Assembly (NCBI GenBank): GCA_034401795.1
Contig: CM067369.1
Coordinates: 88,897,312-88,961,311 of the forward strand
Length of the DNA stretch: 64,000 nt
Source of the DNA: Chaetoderma sp. LZ-2023a
Taxonomy: Eukaryota > Mollusca > Caudofoveata > Chaetodermatida > Chaetodermatidae
Direction: 5' to 3'
The notes under the pieces were generated by a model. It made no database searches and was not told where the DNA came from. It saw only the letters and a program-made list of their open reading frames with translations. The position numbers and the translations under genes are program-made. Positions 11,351-22,429 of this stretch are shown piece after piece (the first letter of the stretch is position 1; every line of letters begins with the position of its first letter).

Positions 11351-12310
11351 TCTGATAGTGGATTGAAAGGTATCAATACCCTTTTCTTCACACCAATCTG
11401 CAAATCTGTTAACCTTGTTGTTATATGACTTGAAGGTTGACCTCCTTCTCGCAGCCGCGATGAAATCAGCAGCCTGTCGAGAAAAGCCTTCCGACGTGGA
11501 ACGTTGTTTGATAACATCCACGCAGTCATTGAACATTTCGGGACGCTCGTGTAGGAAGCGTCCCTTGGCCTGGGAGATTATGTTCGGAATCTCGGGCAAC
11601 TGCACAGGATTTTCCACCAGCAGATCTAGAAGATCCGTGAACCACGCCCTGCTCGGCCAATACGGCGCTATTAGCAGGACCAGACACGGTTCCTCCCTGA
11701 CCTTCACCAATACCTTCGGTAGAAGAATGGTGGATGGGTACGCGTAAGCGTGCATCCCTCTCCAGCTTATCGCCAGAGCGTCTGTATCGACGGCATTTGG
11801 ATCTGCAATCGGCGAGACATATGTCATGATTTGAGCATTTTCCTTTGTGGCGAACAAGTCCACGTTGGGTTTGCCCCAATGCTCGAAGATCCGTCGCAGA
11901 ACTGGAGGGTTGAGGGACCATTCTGTTGGCAGGATTCTCTGTCTGCGAGACAAAGTATCCGCCAGAATGTTCAATCGGCCAGGAATACGAGCTGCTTTCA
12001 AAACAACCGAGTAATTCCTGCACCATTGAATCAAGTGCCACACCCTGATACACAGAGTGGGCGACCTGGTCCCGCCTTGGCGATTTATATATGATACTAC
12101 TGTCGAATTGACCGACCGTATCAATATCACCCTGCCCCTGATCATCGGAAGGAACTCTTCCAACGCCAGTTCCACTGCCATCATTTCCAACAGATTGATA
12201 TGCAGCTGACTCTCCGGGAGAGTCCATGTGCCCGAGACCTGGTTCTCCCAGGCAGACACCCCACCCTTCCAGCGATGCATCCGTGTAGACGGACAGCTGG
12301 GGGCGGGGTA
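11345..12310 (-). pseudogene. RNase H and linker region of inner DIRS
   Basis: RNase H motifs are YTDASLEGWG (frame 11526-12512), then LHINLLEMMAVELAL, LIRSVNSTVVSYINR and RIPGRLNILADTLSRR (frame 11345-12280). The aspartate expected after IRS is valine here, so a catalytic metal ligand is probably lost. The linker KPNVDLFATKENAQIMTYVS and LLIAPYWPSRAWFTDLL follows as in the outer element, then SYNNKVNRFADWCEEKG leads into the recombinase. One frameshift lies near 12260. Confidence 0.75.
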
Positions 12311-13420
12311 GGTGCAGCAAAACCCCTAATAGGAGATTCTGACGCTGTTTCCACCATAGAAGATGCGATATTATCGGCTCCAAAACTGGCAACAGTTTTG
12401 ACAGGGGTTCTGTTCTCTGTTTCCACAGAGACATCAGATACAACTGGATAGGCCTTCGCATTAGAGCATCGTACGGGATAACCTGCTCCATGGAGACCAT
12501 CATGCCCAGCATCTGAAGGAACCGCCTCGCCTTGAATGTGGTTTCCCACTCGAAAACTCTTGAGGATGGCTAACAGAGACACCACTCTGGGCTCTGACGG
12601 GTAAACCCTGCCCTCCTCGAGGTCGAATCGCATCCCCAAATAAACGAAACGTTGAGTGGGCGTCAACTCGGATTTCTCCTCGTTGACTATGCAGCATAGA
12701 TCTGAAAGTAACTTCAGAGTCAGAGCAGTATCCACGTTCAACCTGGCTGCCGAGTCTGCCTTAAGCAGCCAGTCGTCTATGTAGGTGTGTAGCGCCACGT
12801 TCTCTTTTCTGAGAAACGCTGTCACCGCAAGGACCACTCTTGTGAAAACCCTCGGAGCTGTCGACAGGCCAAACGGGAGACTGTAAACTCCCATACTTGA
12901 TTCTGAAACGCAAATCTCAGAAACCTGTGCCAACTCCGATTCATAGGAATGTGGAAATATGCATTTATCAGATCGATCGATACACACCACATTCCTTTCC
13001 TCAATCCCGCATTACCGACCTCTGCGTTTCCATCTGGAACCGAGGCGTATGGATAAACCAATTTAATGGCCTGAGATTGAGTATGGGTCTCCATCCCCCT
13101 GTGCTCTTGGGGACAAGGAACATGTTTGAATAGAAGCCTGGAGTGTTTTGCTTTGCTGGTTTTATTGCTCCCTTCGGAAGCAAACCCGACACTTCCTTTT
13201 GAACGGCTTCTAACTTGTCTGGCTCCCTTGGTATGGGTGTCCAGACAGGTGCCAAAGACAGATTTTGTGGTGGAAAGTCCCACCACTCCGGCATGTAACC
13301 CTGGGATAACCATCCCAGGACCAGACTGTCTGACGTCACACCTTGCCAGGCCTCGACGAAACGCATGAGCCTTCCACCCAGCATAGACGCCTCGACGTCT
13401 AACGGGGTTATCCGGCTCGC
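12311..13420 (-). pseudogene. Reverse transcriptase of inner DIRS
   Basis: The frame 13001-13504 carries LEAVQKEVSGLLPKGAI, GFYSNMFLVPKSTGGWRPIL and NLRPLNWFIHTPRFQME, ending in a stop. The frame 12181-12990 continues with STAPRVFTRVVLAVTAFLRK, HTYIDDWLLKA and ELTPTQRFVYLGM. Motif A is visible in a third frame (SIDLINAYFHIPMN). Frame changes near 13000 and 12530 break the enzyme. Confidence 0.8.
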
Positions 13421-15665
13421 AGTCCGCCCCCCCCCCCCCCCCTCTTTCTTAACGAGAGAGAGAGAGAACCATTTCGTTCTAGGCACGACGGGTATAACTG
13501 GCACCGCTGTTCCTGTCGCACAGGCGCGGTCCAGGCGGATATGAAGGGAGCTTTCGTACCCTCAGGTACGCTTCGGCCCCTTCTGTCCGCCCTTTGAGGC
13601 CTTACTCTTACCCTTGCCCTTCCCGCCTCTAGGGCGGTCAGGAGCAACATTGGGGAGGGTAGGCGCCTCTACAACCTTCCTGGGCTTCTTCGCCGGCGGC
13701 GGCTCTGAAAACCCAGCTGAAGCAGAAGTCGCAACAGGCCTAGCTTTCGCCTTGCCCTTATGCTTCTTCTGCTCCTTTGAAGGTTGTCCCGTTAGCGGTT
13801 TCCCCACAGGCCCTAGTGCGTGCGCTTGCTGCACTAGCTCTAGCTGTAGGTTTACCGCTAACCGATTCTGCGCGATACTGGCGGTATCCTCTAAGATGGC
13901 CCACGCTTGGCCACCGAAGATGCTAGGCCCTGTCAGGGGTGTCCCAAGGAGACGCTCCCTGACTGCCGTAGCCGGACGCATATGGTCAATGACCATTTGC
14001 CTCCTGGATTTCGTCACACGCGCTTGCACCCTTGCCAATGCGTCCATCGACAGCACCAGGCCGTCATTGACACATGAAAGCGCCACAGGTGGCACAGGGT
14101 GGCCTGCCCCGCTTCAGCCCACACCGACTGAAGGAGACGATAAGAGTGGTTGACAGCGCTCATTGCTGCCCTCACACCCTCATCGCATAGGGACAGGACT
14201 TCTTCCTGGTGTACCTGAGACTTGTCCACAAGTGCCGGACCGGGGTGACCCGCCACGGCACTCTGGACGCCCAGTACCCATCGGTCATCCTCCGTGACCG
14301 ACGGGACTACACCATACCTGTCGTATTCCCCCCGCGGAATACATCTTGCCCGCACCTCCCTGGAGGCCGCAGGGAGCTGACCCTTGGTCATCAGTTGTTT
14401 GCTATAAATAGCATCCAACCATTCTATGAACCGTGGATCCAGTCCCACTGACTGGATCCGGGCCGCGGGCAAAATCCCCGTCCTGATCGACGCAACCGAC
14501 GGACGGGGCGCATCTTCATCGGCCGTGGCCGAAACCACAGACGGGTCAACCCTGGCTAGCCACGCCAGAGCATCTGACCAATCTACCTCCGATGAAGACA
14601 CCCCCGCAAACACGTCACCCGTTGACGTGCTCACGGGTCCGCCAGCCACGGCCTCCCAGCAAGGAGCCACGGCTGACACGCCAGGCACTCCGGTACCACA
14701 CGGTTCCGCCGCCACCCCATGAAACACTCCGGTCCATGGGGTAGGTCCGCACGGAAAACCGTACGGACACGTAGCAGTCGCGGAACCATAGCCGGACACG
14801 GGCGCTCACGGCACCCCACGTCCGACTGCCGGACCAGGCGAGATAGGTGAGTACCACGCCCGGCCCGGCACACCCGTTCCCGTGACGGCTGGTGCCAAAC
14901 CAAGCCGCACGGAACCGGTGCACGGTAACGGATTTGCCTCAGCCACAGGCGGAGCCGCTGACCTGGCTTGCGCCAAACCAGACAAATGGAGGCCGGTTCC
15001 GTCTAGGACGGAATCAACCTCCATATTCTCCACCTGCGGCTTCACGGGCCGCAGCAACCTCTCCTCCTCGGCCTCCTCGTCTTCATACTCCGAAGAGTCG
15101 TCACTAGACGAGTCAACCGTGGAACCGTCCTGGCGGACGGCTCCCACACCTGACGGACCGGCCACCGCTACTGGACCACCCGGAGGTGGCCGCAGAGAAA
15201 CAGAAACCCGTCTGGCCGAAGCCAGACGGGACTGCCAGGGGGCCGTACAAGACGGCCCCCTCGGTAACCAGTCCAGAATCCTGTCCGAGGACAGGATCCG
15301 TACCAGGCATGGGGAGAAACTGCCCCCCAACCTTTGGTAGCAGGGACGACACCAGCGTGGTCAGAACGCTATGCAGAAAAACCCTGCAGAGCCGGACCAA
15401 ACCACGCCGGCGGTGCCATCTCCGCCACCTCCAGCTGGGGACGTGGAGCACCCGCACCGGCCGATCCACGATTTACTCTCGGACCGCCTGACCCCGCGTC
15501 AGACCCAGCCAAGTCCTTCTGGGCAAGGAACTTAACCATCGTTTCGACGGACCACACTGCACAAACATTACACCTATGATCTATATTACACAGGGCACAC
15601 TTAAAACAGACATGGTCCTTGAACATTACACGGACAAACTTATGGCAGTCGTCACATGATGGCGG
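13421..15665 (-). pseudogene. gag-like region of inner DIRS
   Basis: Frames run from the 5' side as follows. An N-terminal Cys/His cluster (PSCDDCHKF...VCFKCALC...CNVC) lies at about 15563-15665, just after a TTATTTTATAG acceptor-like sequence. An acidic linker (SSSDDSSEYEDEEAEEERLL) is in the frame 14806-15330. A central part is in the frame 14014-14799 (VDWSDALAWL, EYDRYGVVPSVTEDD). A basic C-terminus is in the frame 13562-14095 (KEQKKHKGKAKARP, GGKGKGKSKASKGG). The basic tail suggests nucleic-acid binding. A 16-base C run (13427-13442) lies between gag and RT. Frames shift at least twice. Confidence 0.65.
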
Positions 15666-16603
15666 GGCTGGCTTGGCCTATAAAATAAGCACAAACCTAC
15701 AATAAACAAGCGGAACGAGACCCGGATGGAAGGCAGACAATTAATTTTCAAATAATTTGACTCATAAATTAACCGTAACCTCCCCGCATCCCACCCCGCC
15801 ACGTTACAACAACGATCGCATTGACTATGACGACAAGTACGCGGCGGGCACAACACACCCATAATAGATCCTCCAGGATGTGTAACGGCTCCAGGAATCA
15901 TATCGCATAGCATTCAGGGTATATTTACTAATCAATATAAATTATACTCCTAACGAACGCAGCACGATATGTGAAGAAAACAACAAAATGTATAAAAAAC
16001 TGCTGTCTCACACGGTAAAACCGCAGACCACACATCTACTCAAGAATTTTGAAACCACCGATCATTGCAAACCGATCGTGATCGCACGTAAACTTGATCA
16101 TTCTAAAGTTTCCGGTACCATTTTTAGTACGCAGCACCCAGAATAAGATGCGTGAATTAATGAAAAACTTTTCTTCACATAAACATCCGAGCGACCGGGT
16201 GTGACGTCACCCGCTCGGATTCTACGGAGAACGACGTCAGCCGATATTCGTGTTAGAAATACCGTAGCAAACACCTATTTTCATATCTGCCGATCGCCTG
16301 TTGGGGTTTAAAGAAGGCGATCGTCTGGCATATATCGTTGTTAGCACACGTCCCAGATTCTATGGGGTCAGAAATTGGAACATGCGACACAACGAAATTT
16401 AGAGACCTAAGTCTTTTAACTATGGATAATAAAGAACAATACAACCTGGTTGTCTTGGGCGGTATTCTCCATAGTCCTTAGTTAATCCTTTCAGAACACA
16501 CAAACTATCACTGATTAAAGACTTAGATTATTTTAAAACACTAAAATCCTTAATGCAAAAAGCATGTATTGCTCTTGTCGCTATGCAAACAAGAATGAGC
16601 TCT
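15666..16603 (-). other. 5' leader of inner DIRS
   Basis: About 0.9 kb of non-coding leader lies between gag and the 5' inverted repeat, close in size to the outer element's leader. No motif is recognised. Confidence 0.5.
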
Positions 16604-16752
16604 ATGGTAAACGGGTACTCGGCAGTGGGGAGCCGAGTACCCGGTTCCCAGGAGTCGGTAAAGCTTTCTAAGTCTATAATCCTAGAGCCGCTGTCAAGGC
16701 CAGCTGTATATCAGAAGTAACAGAATGGTGAGTATTGATCGAAGGAGAAATT
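16604..16752 (-). repeat. 5' inverted terminal repeat of inner DIRS
   Basis: This is the reverse complement of 9138-9282, including the GGGTACTCGG/CCGAGTACCC hairpin. It ends with GTGAGTATTGATCGAAGGAG, which is specific to this terminus. Confidence 0.85.
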
Positions 16753-16984
16753 AGTATTTCATAGCGCCATTTAGAAATAAACCAGTTATTTTAGGCGCTT
16801 ATCACAATAAACGTGAGTCCAGGAAACACATTACAACGGGACAAACTCGCTAAAATATACTAGAAGTCACCTGATGAATCAGTCCTGGGCTCTCATCCAC
16901 AGACAACATGCCTTTCTGCAGCTCAGACATTCTCAACAACTTTTCAGAAAAAGAGGAAAACTTTTAAGCAAAAAAATTGCATAG

Positions 16985-17184
16985 GGCTCCCGGCCAATAA
17001 ATTAGCAAAGAGGAAGTGTACTAGTCGGCGCATGCGCCGTCGTGGGGCTGGCATCTGCCTAACTGACTTCTGACTACCTGCCCAGTAGGGGCACCTTACT
17101 TTTTTAATCTGAGTGTTTTATTGAGTGAAAGCCGATATTTAGCAATATCAAAGAGTATTAGGGAGGTAAGTATACTCTTGAAGT
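16985..17184 (-). repeat. 5' inverted terminal repeat of outer DIRS
   Basis: This is the inverted match of 2597-2800. The outer end AGGGAGGTAAGTATACTCTT continues to AGT at 17182-17184. Its separation from gag by the inner element shows the nesting. Confidence 0.8.
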
Positions 17185-17587
17185 GAAAACTGGTTGTCCC
17201 GGACCACAGGAACATGTACTTTTCGTGGTCTGTGTAATGTATAAAACATGCACATTTGTAAGGTAACAAGTTGGTTGTATATTGTGTCATAACATGCCAC
17301 TTAAATTTGAATGAACTAAATAAATCATCATTAAAAACAGACAGCAATTAATATGTAACATAAGACACAAGAGACATCTCATAAATTGCAGAACATCACT
17401 GAATTTGATCCAGTTCGGGTTCAATGTCTCTCACTGTAGGACAGATCCAAACAAAAGATAGGAAATTGTAATTTATGGGAAATCTTTCTTTAAAGTAAAT
17501 ACAGTACAGCTCAGAAATAAGCTAAAATGTTTCCAAAACAAGAACAGAAACATCCTATAGTAAGAAATGCATGTATGTACATGTAAT

Positions 17588-17642
17588 TGGATTGGAAGAT
17601 ATTCCTGCCTAATATAAGGCAGCGATTTCTTCCAATCTAATG
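17588..17642. repeat. Short hairpin
   Basis: ATTGGATTGGAAGA and its complement TCTTCCAATCTAAT flank CTGCCT/AGGCAG. It sits directly before a CTTTCCAG-family element. Confidence 0.5.
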
Positions 17643-18035
17643 GACTTTTCCAGTTTTAGCTATGCCCTGACACCTCTAGTTAAGCTCCACCCACACTTTG
17701 CCGTGTTGGGATTGATCGATCCCCGAATGACCTAACTATCAATTTTGTGAAAACTACACAGTTAATATTAGCTGTTGAATATTTTAAAACTAATTTGACT
17801 GGGTACTGTTGCTGCAACAGCGCCCAGTTAAATTTGTTTCAAACTATTCACCGGAATATTTATTAAACAGTAGACATACAATTTGTACAACAACGCATAG
17901 TCTGTCTTCAAATATGCATTCATGATGTACTTATCTACGTCAGTCATGACGTCATTCATTATGATGTCATTCTACATGTCACGTAGTTGATTATGACATC
18001 ATATGATGGATGGATAAAGTGGAAAGATCCAGTAT
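17640..18035 (+). mobile_element. CTTTCCAG-family foldback element, copy 2
   Basis: The left end GGACTTTTCCAGTTTTAGC and inverted right end GGATCTTTCCACTTTATCC form imperfect terminal repeats. An internal palindrome at 17774-17855 (GAATATTTTAAAACTAATTT with its complement) and a run of TGACGTCAT/TGATGTCAT/TGACATCAT motifs at 17940-18005 follow. It is non-coding and the best-preserved copy. Confidence 0.6.
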
Positions 18036-18639
18036 GTTCAAAATATTCAGCAGTATGTTTAATTCTGCTTGGGAAACCCATCACATTATTTCTGAGCTGT
18101 ACTGTAGTTGATTTCAGTCATATTAAATGTGTTCCTAGGTTTTAATTTATCCCCATGTTCACTTTGTTGTGGTCTGAAACTAGCCTCACCTATAGGACTG
18201 AAGTTCTTCCTATATGTGAACCATAAGCGTGATAAAATATCATGACGTAACTCGTCGAGGTCTGTAAATAACAAAACACAAACATGTTACATGTTACTCA
18301 ACGATCATTTCACATTTGTGTACACGCACGCATGCACATATACACAAACACACAAAAATGTAATACCCTAGTCTCATTACAGGACTTGGAGCATGGGGTG
18401 AGGGTATATGCAAATTAGTAAAAACAAATTGAACTACAATGTACCTGTAACCTTATTCTAAATGTTGTTAGGCATTACTACTAGGTACATATGCAAGAGT
18501 TCTACGGTTATCATAAACTGGATACAGTATCGTTTATATGTTTCCAAAAACGAAAACAGAACCATGTTACAGCAGTTAGTACAATCTTAAACACGATGTA
18601 AGAAAGGTTCTGTAAATATTTTGGGCGTAATTTGATTGG

Positions 18640-18965
18640 GATGCCCTGCCCATCTCTAGCTAAACTCCACCCACACGATTGATGCCTGAAGTCCCTGACT
18701 ATCAATTTCCAGAAAACTATACAGGTAAGCTGTTGAATATTTTGAAACTAATTTGACTGAGTGCTGTTGCTGCATATGGACAGAATCTTTATTAAATATA
18801 TGCGTAGTATAGAAACACAATTCGTATGTCTCGAACTATTAACTAAAGTGCTTAAGACGGACTAAATCAAGTCATTCATGCTCTATTTGATTATGACATC
18901 ATCCTACGCATCACATTCTTGTTTATGATGTCATATTATGGATGGATAAACTGGAAAGATCAATG
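18640..18965 (+). mobile_element. CTTTCCAG-family foldback element, copy 3
   Basis: Same block order as the copy at 17640: TCTAGCTAAACTCCACCCA, CTGACTATCAATTTCCAGAA, the GAATATTTTGAAAC half-palindrome, ATGACATCAT motifs and an ATAAACTGGAAAGATC end. The second arm of the internal palindrome is missing. Confidence 0.5.
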
Positions 18966-19749
18966 GTCAAAAGATTTTATTTGCAGGTGAAGATAACCAG
19001 TACATATATTTTTGAAAACGTACAACTGAAATGAGTGACATGTTATCGAGTCAGCCAATGCAGTGGTAAATTGCTCAAATTAGTTTCAAAATATTCAACA
19101 GCATATTCTATAAATCAACAAGAATTCTGTTTGTCACAGTGGCATTGACCTTAACATTAAAAAACAGTTTTGTCTCAAGGTGACAGTGACCTTTGACCTT
19201 GTGACCTCTGCATCATCCAGGGCAGGGATCAATTCCTCATGAAAGGAATTGATTCAATTCCAATTCCGTTGCTTTTCATCAATTCCAATTCATCCTGAAT
19301 ACAGAAGGAATTAATTCCAATTCGAACTCCTTTGAAAAGGAATTAATTCCAATTACCAATTCCTTTTCATAAACATTGGGTCTGGAGAATGTAAATGAAA
19401 TAAGTTAGCGTAGCGGATTAGAAATTAATAAAATATCTTACTAAGCTTTAGTAAATTTACATGTATTATTATAATATGAGTTATCTCCCTGTGGTGCATG
19501 TAAACAGTAAAGAGTTAATGACATATTTGACATAATATAAAAATATTACATAATGAAATGAAATTAATATATTCATGATGGGATGTGGTTTCAACAGTTA
19601 ATGTAAATTATGTATGGAATTAAAGAGGAAATTTGCTAATTATTTTGATAACAGTCTGACCGATTAGCAGCAATAAGTTTCAGTCAAATTGTTTTCAGAA
19701 TATAAACATAGCATGTAGACATTAATAAACAATATTTAATGAAATAGTT

Positions 19750-19941
19750 TTAAACACCCATTTTTTGGATCGCCCATAATGAACCCCTCTCATGACTATA
19801 AATCTTTCCTTCAGTACTGAAGAGGCGTTCCATTTGGGCTGATGTAGCAGCTATTCCAAGATAATGTCGAGCTAGTAATTTCAATGGGAAATTAAAAAAT
19901 ATTTCCGTATCTTGGTCTGTAAATGGACACTCGCTAAGCAA
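19750..19941 (-). pseudogene. hAT transposase C-terminal fragment
   Basis: The frame contains LLARHYLGIAATSAQMERLF followed by STEGKIYSHERGSL. This is the hAT dimerisation domain signature (family form: ATSA..ER.FS..G.I...R..L). Only about 60 residues survive and the catalytic core is gone. It lies inside the terminal repeats described for 19218-21210, which supports it being that element's own transposase. Confidence 0.75.
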
Positions 19942-20043
19942 AATTTTTGATTTTCTTTAAAAATGTAGATGACTAAAGGGTTAACCATTTAAATCTTACA
20001 GTCTAGATACAACCCTTTCTTTATAATGAGACATATTTGGTAC

Positions 20044-20125
20044 ATATTTTGAAATAATTTGATGGGGACATATTGGCTGATGTTGCTGCCTATAGCAACA
20101 ACAGCACCCCGCCAAATTACTTTCA
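20044..20125. repeat. 82-bp palindrome inside the decayed hAT
   Basis: CATATTTTGAAATAATTTGA pairs with TCAAATTA-like sequence ending TTTCAAAATATTCAACAGC. GTTGCTGCC/GCAACAACAGC surround the loop. It is related to the internal palindrome of the CTTTCCAG family. Confidence 0.5.
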
Positions 20126-20830
20126 AAATATTCAACAGCTTTCCTACATGTACAAATATACGGTTACATTCAGACATGGTAATTTCAGGGGATATAGGGT
20201 TTAAGTGTTGGGAGATTTCTTTCAGTGCTTGCAGACTCGCAATACATATCAGATACATGTACATGTACATTAAACACTATGACAACACAACTTACATGTC
20301 ATTTAAGTCCAAGGAATGCAGAGGTGAGAATTTTCACGCATAGTTTGTAAATGCAGGGCATACATGTTGAGCTACACCAGAGAGTTAGCAGACTTTATCA
20401 TTTAGACATTTCAGTAATTAACGTATATCTCGATTTTAAAGTGAGTACAGCTAATATGTTTAATATTTTGAAAATAATCATTGGTGCCTAAGGTAGCACT
20501 AAATTTCAATCAAACTAATTTCATAATTATTATACATCTTTCATATTTCTCTGCTTCAAAACAAGTTTCTGACAATTCAGACAATTGAGACATCTGATGA
20601 TTCTGAGCCATAGAGAGTGCAGGATATCAGAGCAAGCAGTCAACTATAATGAAATGAGTGAAGCTAGCATTTACGACTTTAAAGCAAGAAATGTCTTCAG
20701 TAGACAATAATAGTATAAAGGAAAGCAACTTTTTTTCATTTCAAAAGTAAATCTTTTATGTTTACTTAACCATTCTGTGAAGAGAACTATACATGAAAGC
20801 TGAACACTGACATGACTTAATATACAGTAT

Positions 20831-20925
20831 TAAGACTAATATTTTGAAACTAATTGGACGTGAACATGCTGCTGCAATAGGCACCAACAGATCCAAGTCA
20901 AATCAGTTTCAAAATGTTCAACAGA
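20831..20925. repeat. Second internal palindrome
   Basis: TAATATTTTGAAACTAATTG is followed by CTGCTGCAATAGGC and by AATCAGTTTCAAAATGTTCA. It belongs to the same palindrome type as 20044 and is more diverged. Confidence 0.45.
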
Positions 20926-21522
20926 AATTACAGAATGTTGCTGTTCCGTGGATTATAAAGATCAAAAAGAATAAAATAAGTACAGTACAAATGTAGATGA
21001 ATACTATAGTCACAGTTAAATCTAAGACTACATGTATATAAAAAATAAAATAAAGTAATTGGTAAAAAAGGTCAATTACATGTACCAATTACTTGTTTAA
21101 AGTAATTGATTCCAATTCCTCAAAACTTACCCAATTACCAATTCCCTATCAATTCCTGATGAAAGGAATTAAATTACCACCAATTCCAAATTCCAATTAC
21201 CCCAGCCCCGGTATCATCATGCTGCTTCCTAACAGTATAGTCAACCACATAGCCAAGTTTAGTTGCAATATGATTAACCGATCCTGAAATATAAGCCGAG
21301 AAGTTTTTGCTAAACGGAAAAACTTAACGTCGCCATCAGAAGAGTGACACATACATTGTATGTCTCGCTTTCTGCTTTGCAGACGAGACACAAATTATTT
21401 GCCATTTGGTGGATGTTTTGACTCTGTCAATTCTTGAGGGTATGTACTAGCTTACATATATTGGATAGTTGATCTTAGAGAGGCACTTTTGGTATAGCTT
21501 TGTAAAGTAGGAACTGTTGGAA

Positions 21523-21905
21523 CAATGGACCTTTCCAGTTTTAGCTATGCCCCATCCACCTCTGGCTAAGAAGCTTACCCATACCTCACTCCTATTGAGA
21601 TCGATCTCGGAACTTCCTGACTATCAATTTCCAGAAAAGCATACAGGTGGATATTTTGACACTAATTTGACTGAGTTTTGTTGCTGCCTACATGTACGGC
21701 ACAACCGCGCCCAGTCAAATTGGTTTCAAAATATTCAACAGCACGTTTCTGAAATAGCAAAAACATACAATTTGTACATGTCAGACTAGCTATTAAGCGT
21801 TAAAGACGGGCATAATCGAATCATCCACGACGCCATGATTATGACGTCAGCATACATATCATGTAGTTGATTATGATGTCATATGATTGAGTGAGGAAAT
21901 GGATT
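21523..21905 (+). mobile_element. CTTTCCAG-family foldback element, copy 4
   Basis: It starts GGACCTTTCCAGTTTTAGC and carries the internal palindrome (about 21645-21745, with both arms). It then has ATGATTATGACGTCAGC and GATTATGATGTCATATG, and ends in GAGTGAGGAAATGG. This is a full-length but diverged copy. Confidence 0.55.
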
Positions 21906-22200
21906 CATGAATTCATGGCATGCATCTAGCTATTGATTTAGTAAAAATGTTGCACTCCAAGACAGCAACACCTTTTTTTTAGCCACACAATGTTTAACCC
22001 TTTCACGTTTGTAGAATTCATTACCGTATAATGCACTATACTGTCGTCCAAGTATACAGACAGGTTCAGCTGTCCTGGGAAAGTCCTCGTATTCAAAGGG
22101 CCCACTCTCATATGTCCAGCAAGCTGAAATCAAAGATAGTATGAGCCATATATAACACATGTACATGTACAGTATGACTTGATGATTTAATATAGTTTTA

Positions 22201-22429
22201 TTAACCCTTTCACACTCAAGCTGACCAAAAACAGCTTCTGCAGTGGTCTTGACAAATTTCCATTTACAGAAAGACAAGACTATTTTTGAAAATTTACTAC
22301 TAGAATGAGTGGCTCGATAATGAGCCAATCATTCCAGTGCTAGATTTTTAAAAAGTAATCTTCTCATGGCCTGCAAATTAAGGACATTTTCGTTGAGAAA
22401 ATTGTAAATTTCTTGAACAAATCTGAGGG
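22201..22429. mobile_element. piggyBac-type MITE, left part, split by a hAT element
   Basis: It starts TTAACCCTTTCACACTCAAG and contains the central palindrome (GGCTCGATAATGAGCC). It is interrupted at 22430 by a 1.4-kb hAT element. Its eroded right end lies after 23872. Confidence 0.55.

Larger units (their letters stand above)
9099..16752 (-). mobile_element. Inner DIRS1-like retrotransposon
   Basis: This is the second DIRS element, in the same orientation, inserted in the leader of the outer one. It has a 5' inverted repeat at 16604-16752, gag, RT, RNase H, recombinase, an internal complementary region at 9348-9455 and a 3' inverted repeat at 9101-9282. The repeats match over about 144 bases with about one mismatch, so it is probably younger than the outer element. 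The length is inflated by a doubtful 500-N gap. Exact end bases are uncertain by a few nucleotides because the shared junction trinucleotide is not identical at the three sites. Confidence 0.8.
2547..17184 (-). mobile_element. Outer DIRS1-like retrotransposon, interrupted
   Basis: This is a tyrosine-recombinase retrotransposon read on the minus strand. It has a 5' inverted terminal repeat (16985-17184), a leader, gag, RT, RNase H, a tyrosine recombinase, an internal complementary region (2838-2937) and a 3' inverted repeat (2547-2837). Both outer edges carry the trinucleotide AGT (2547-2549 and 17182-17184), which occurs once, as ACT, at the junction inside the internal region. A second DIRS element occupies about 9099-16752 within its leader. 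Without that insertion the element is about 7 kb, a normal DIRS length. Frameshifts in gag, RT, RNase H and recombinase make it inactive. Family knowledge: DIRS elements replicate through a circular DNA and integrate by recombinase without making target duplications. Confidence 0.85.
19218..21210 (-). mobile_element. Decayed hAT element
   Basis: The left end CAGGGCAGGGATCAATTCC and inverted right end CGGGGCTGGGGTAATTGG are related. The flanking 8-bp sequences GCATCATC (19210-19217) and GTATCATC (21211-21218) match at 7 of 8, fitting a hAT target duplication. Subterminal zones are full of GAATTGG/CCAATTC repeats on both sides. Foldback repeats at about 20044-20125 and 20831-20925 lie inside. 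The only coding remnant is the transposase C-terminus at 19750-19941. Confidence 0.65.
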
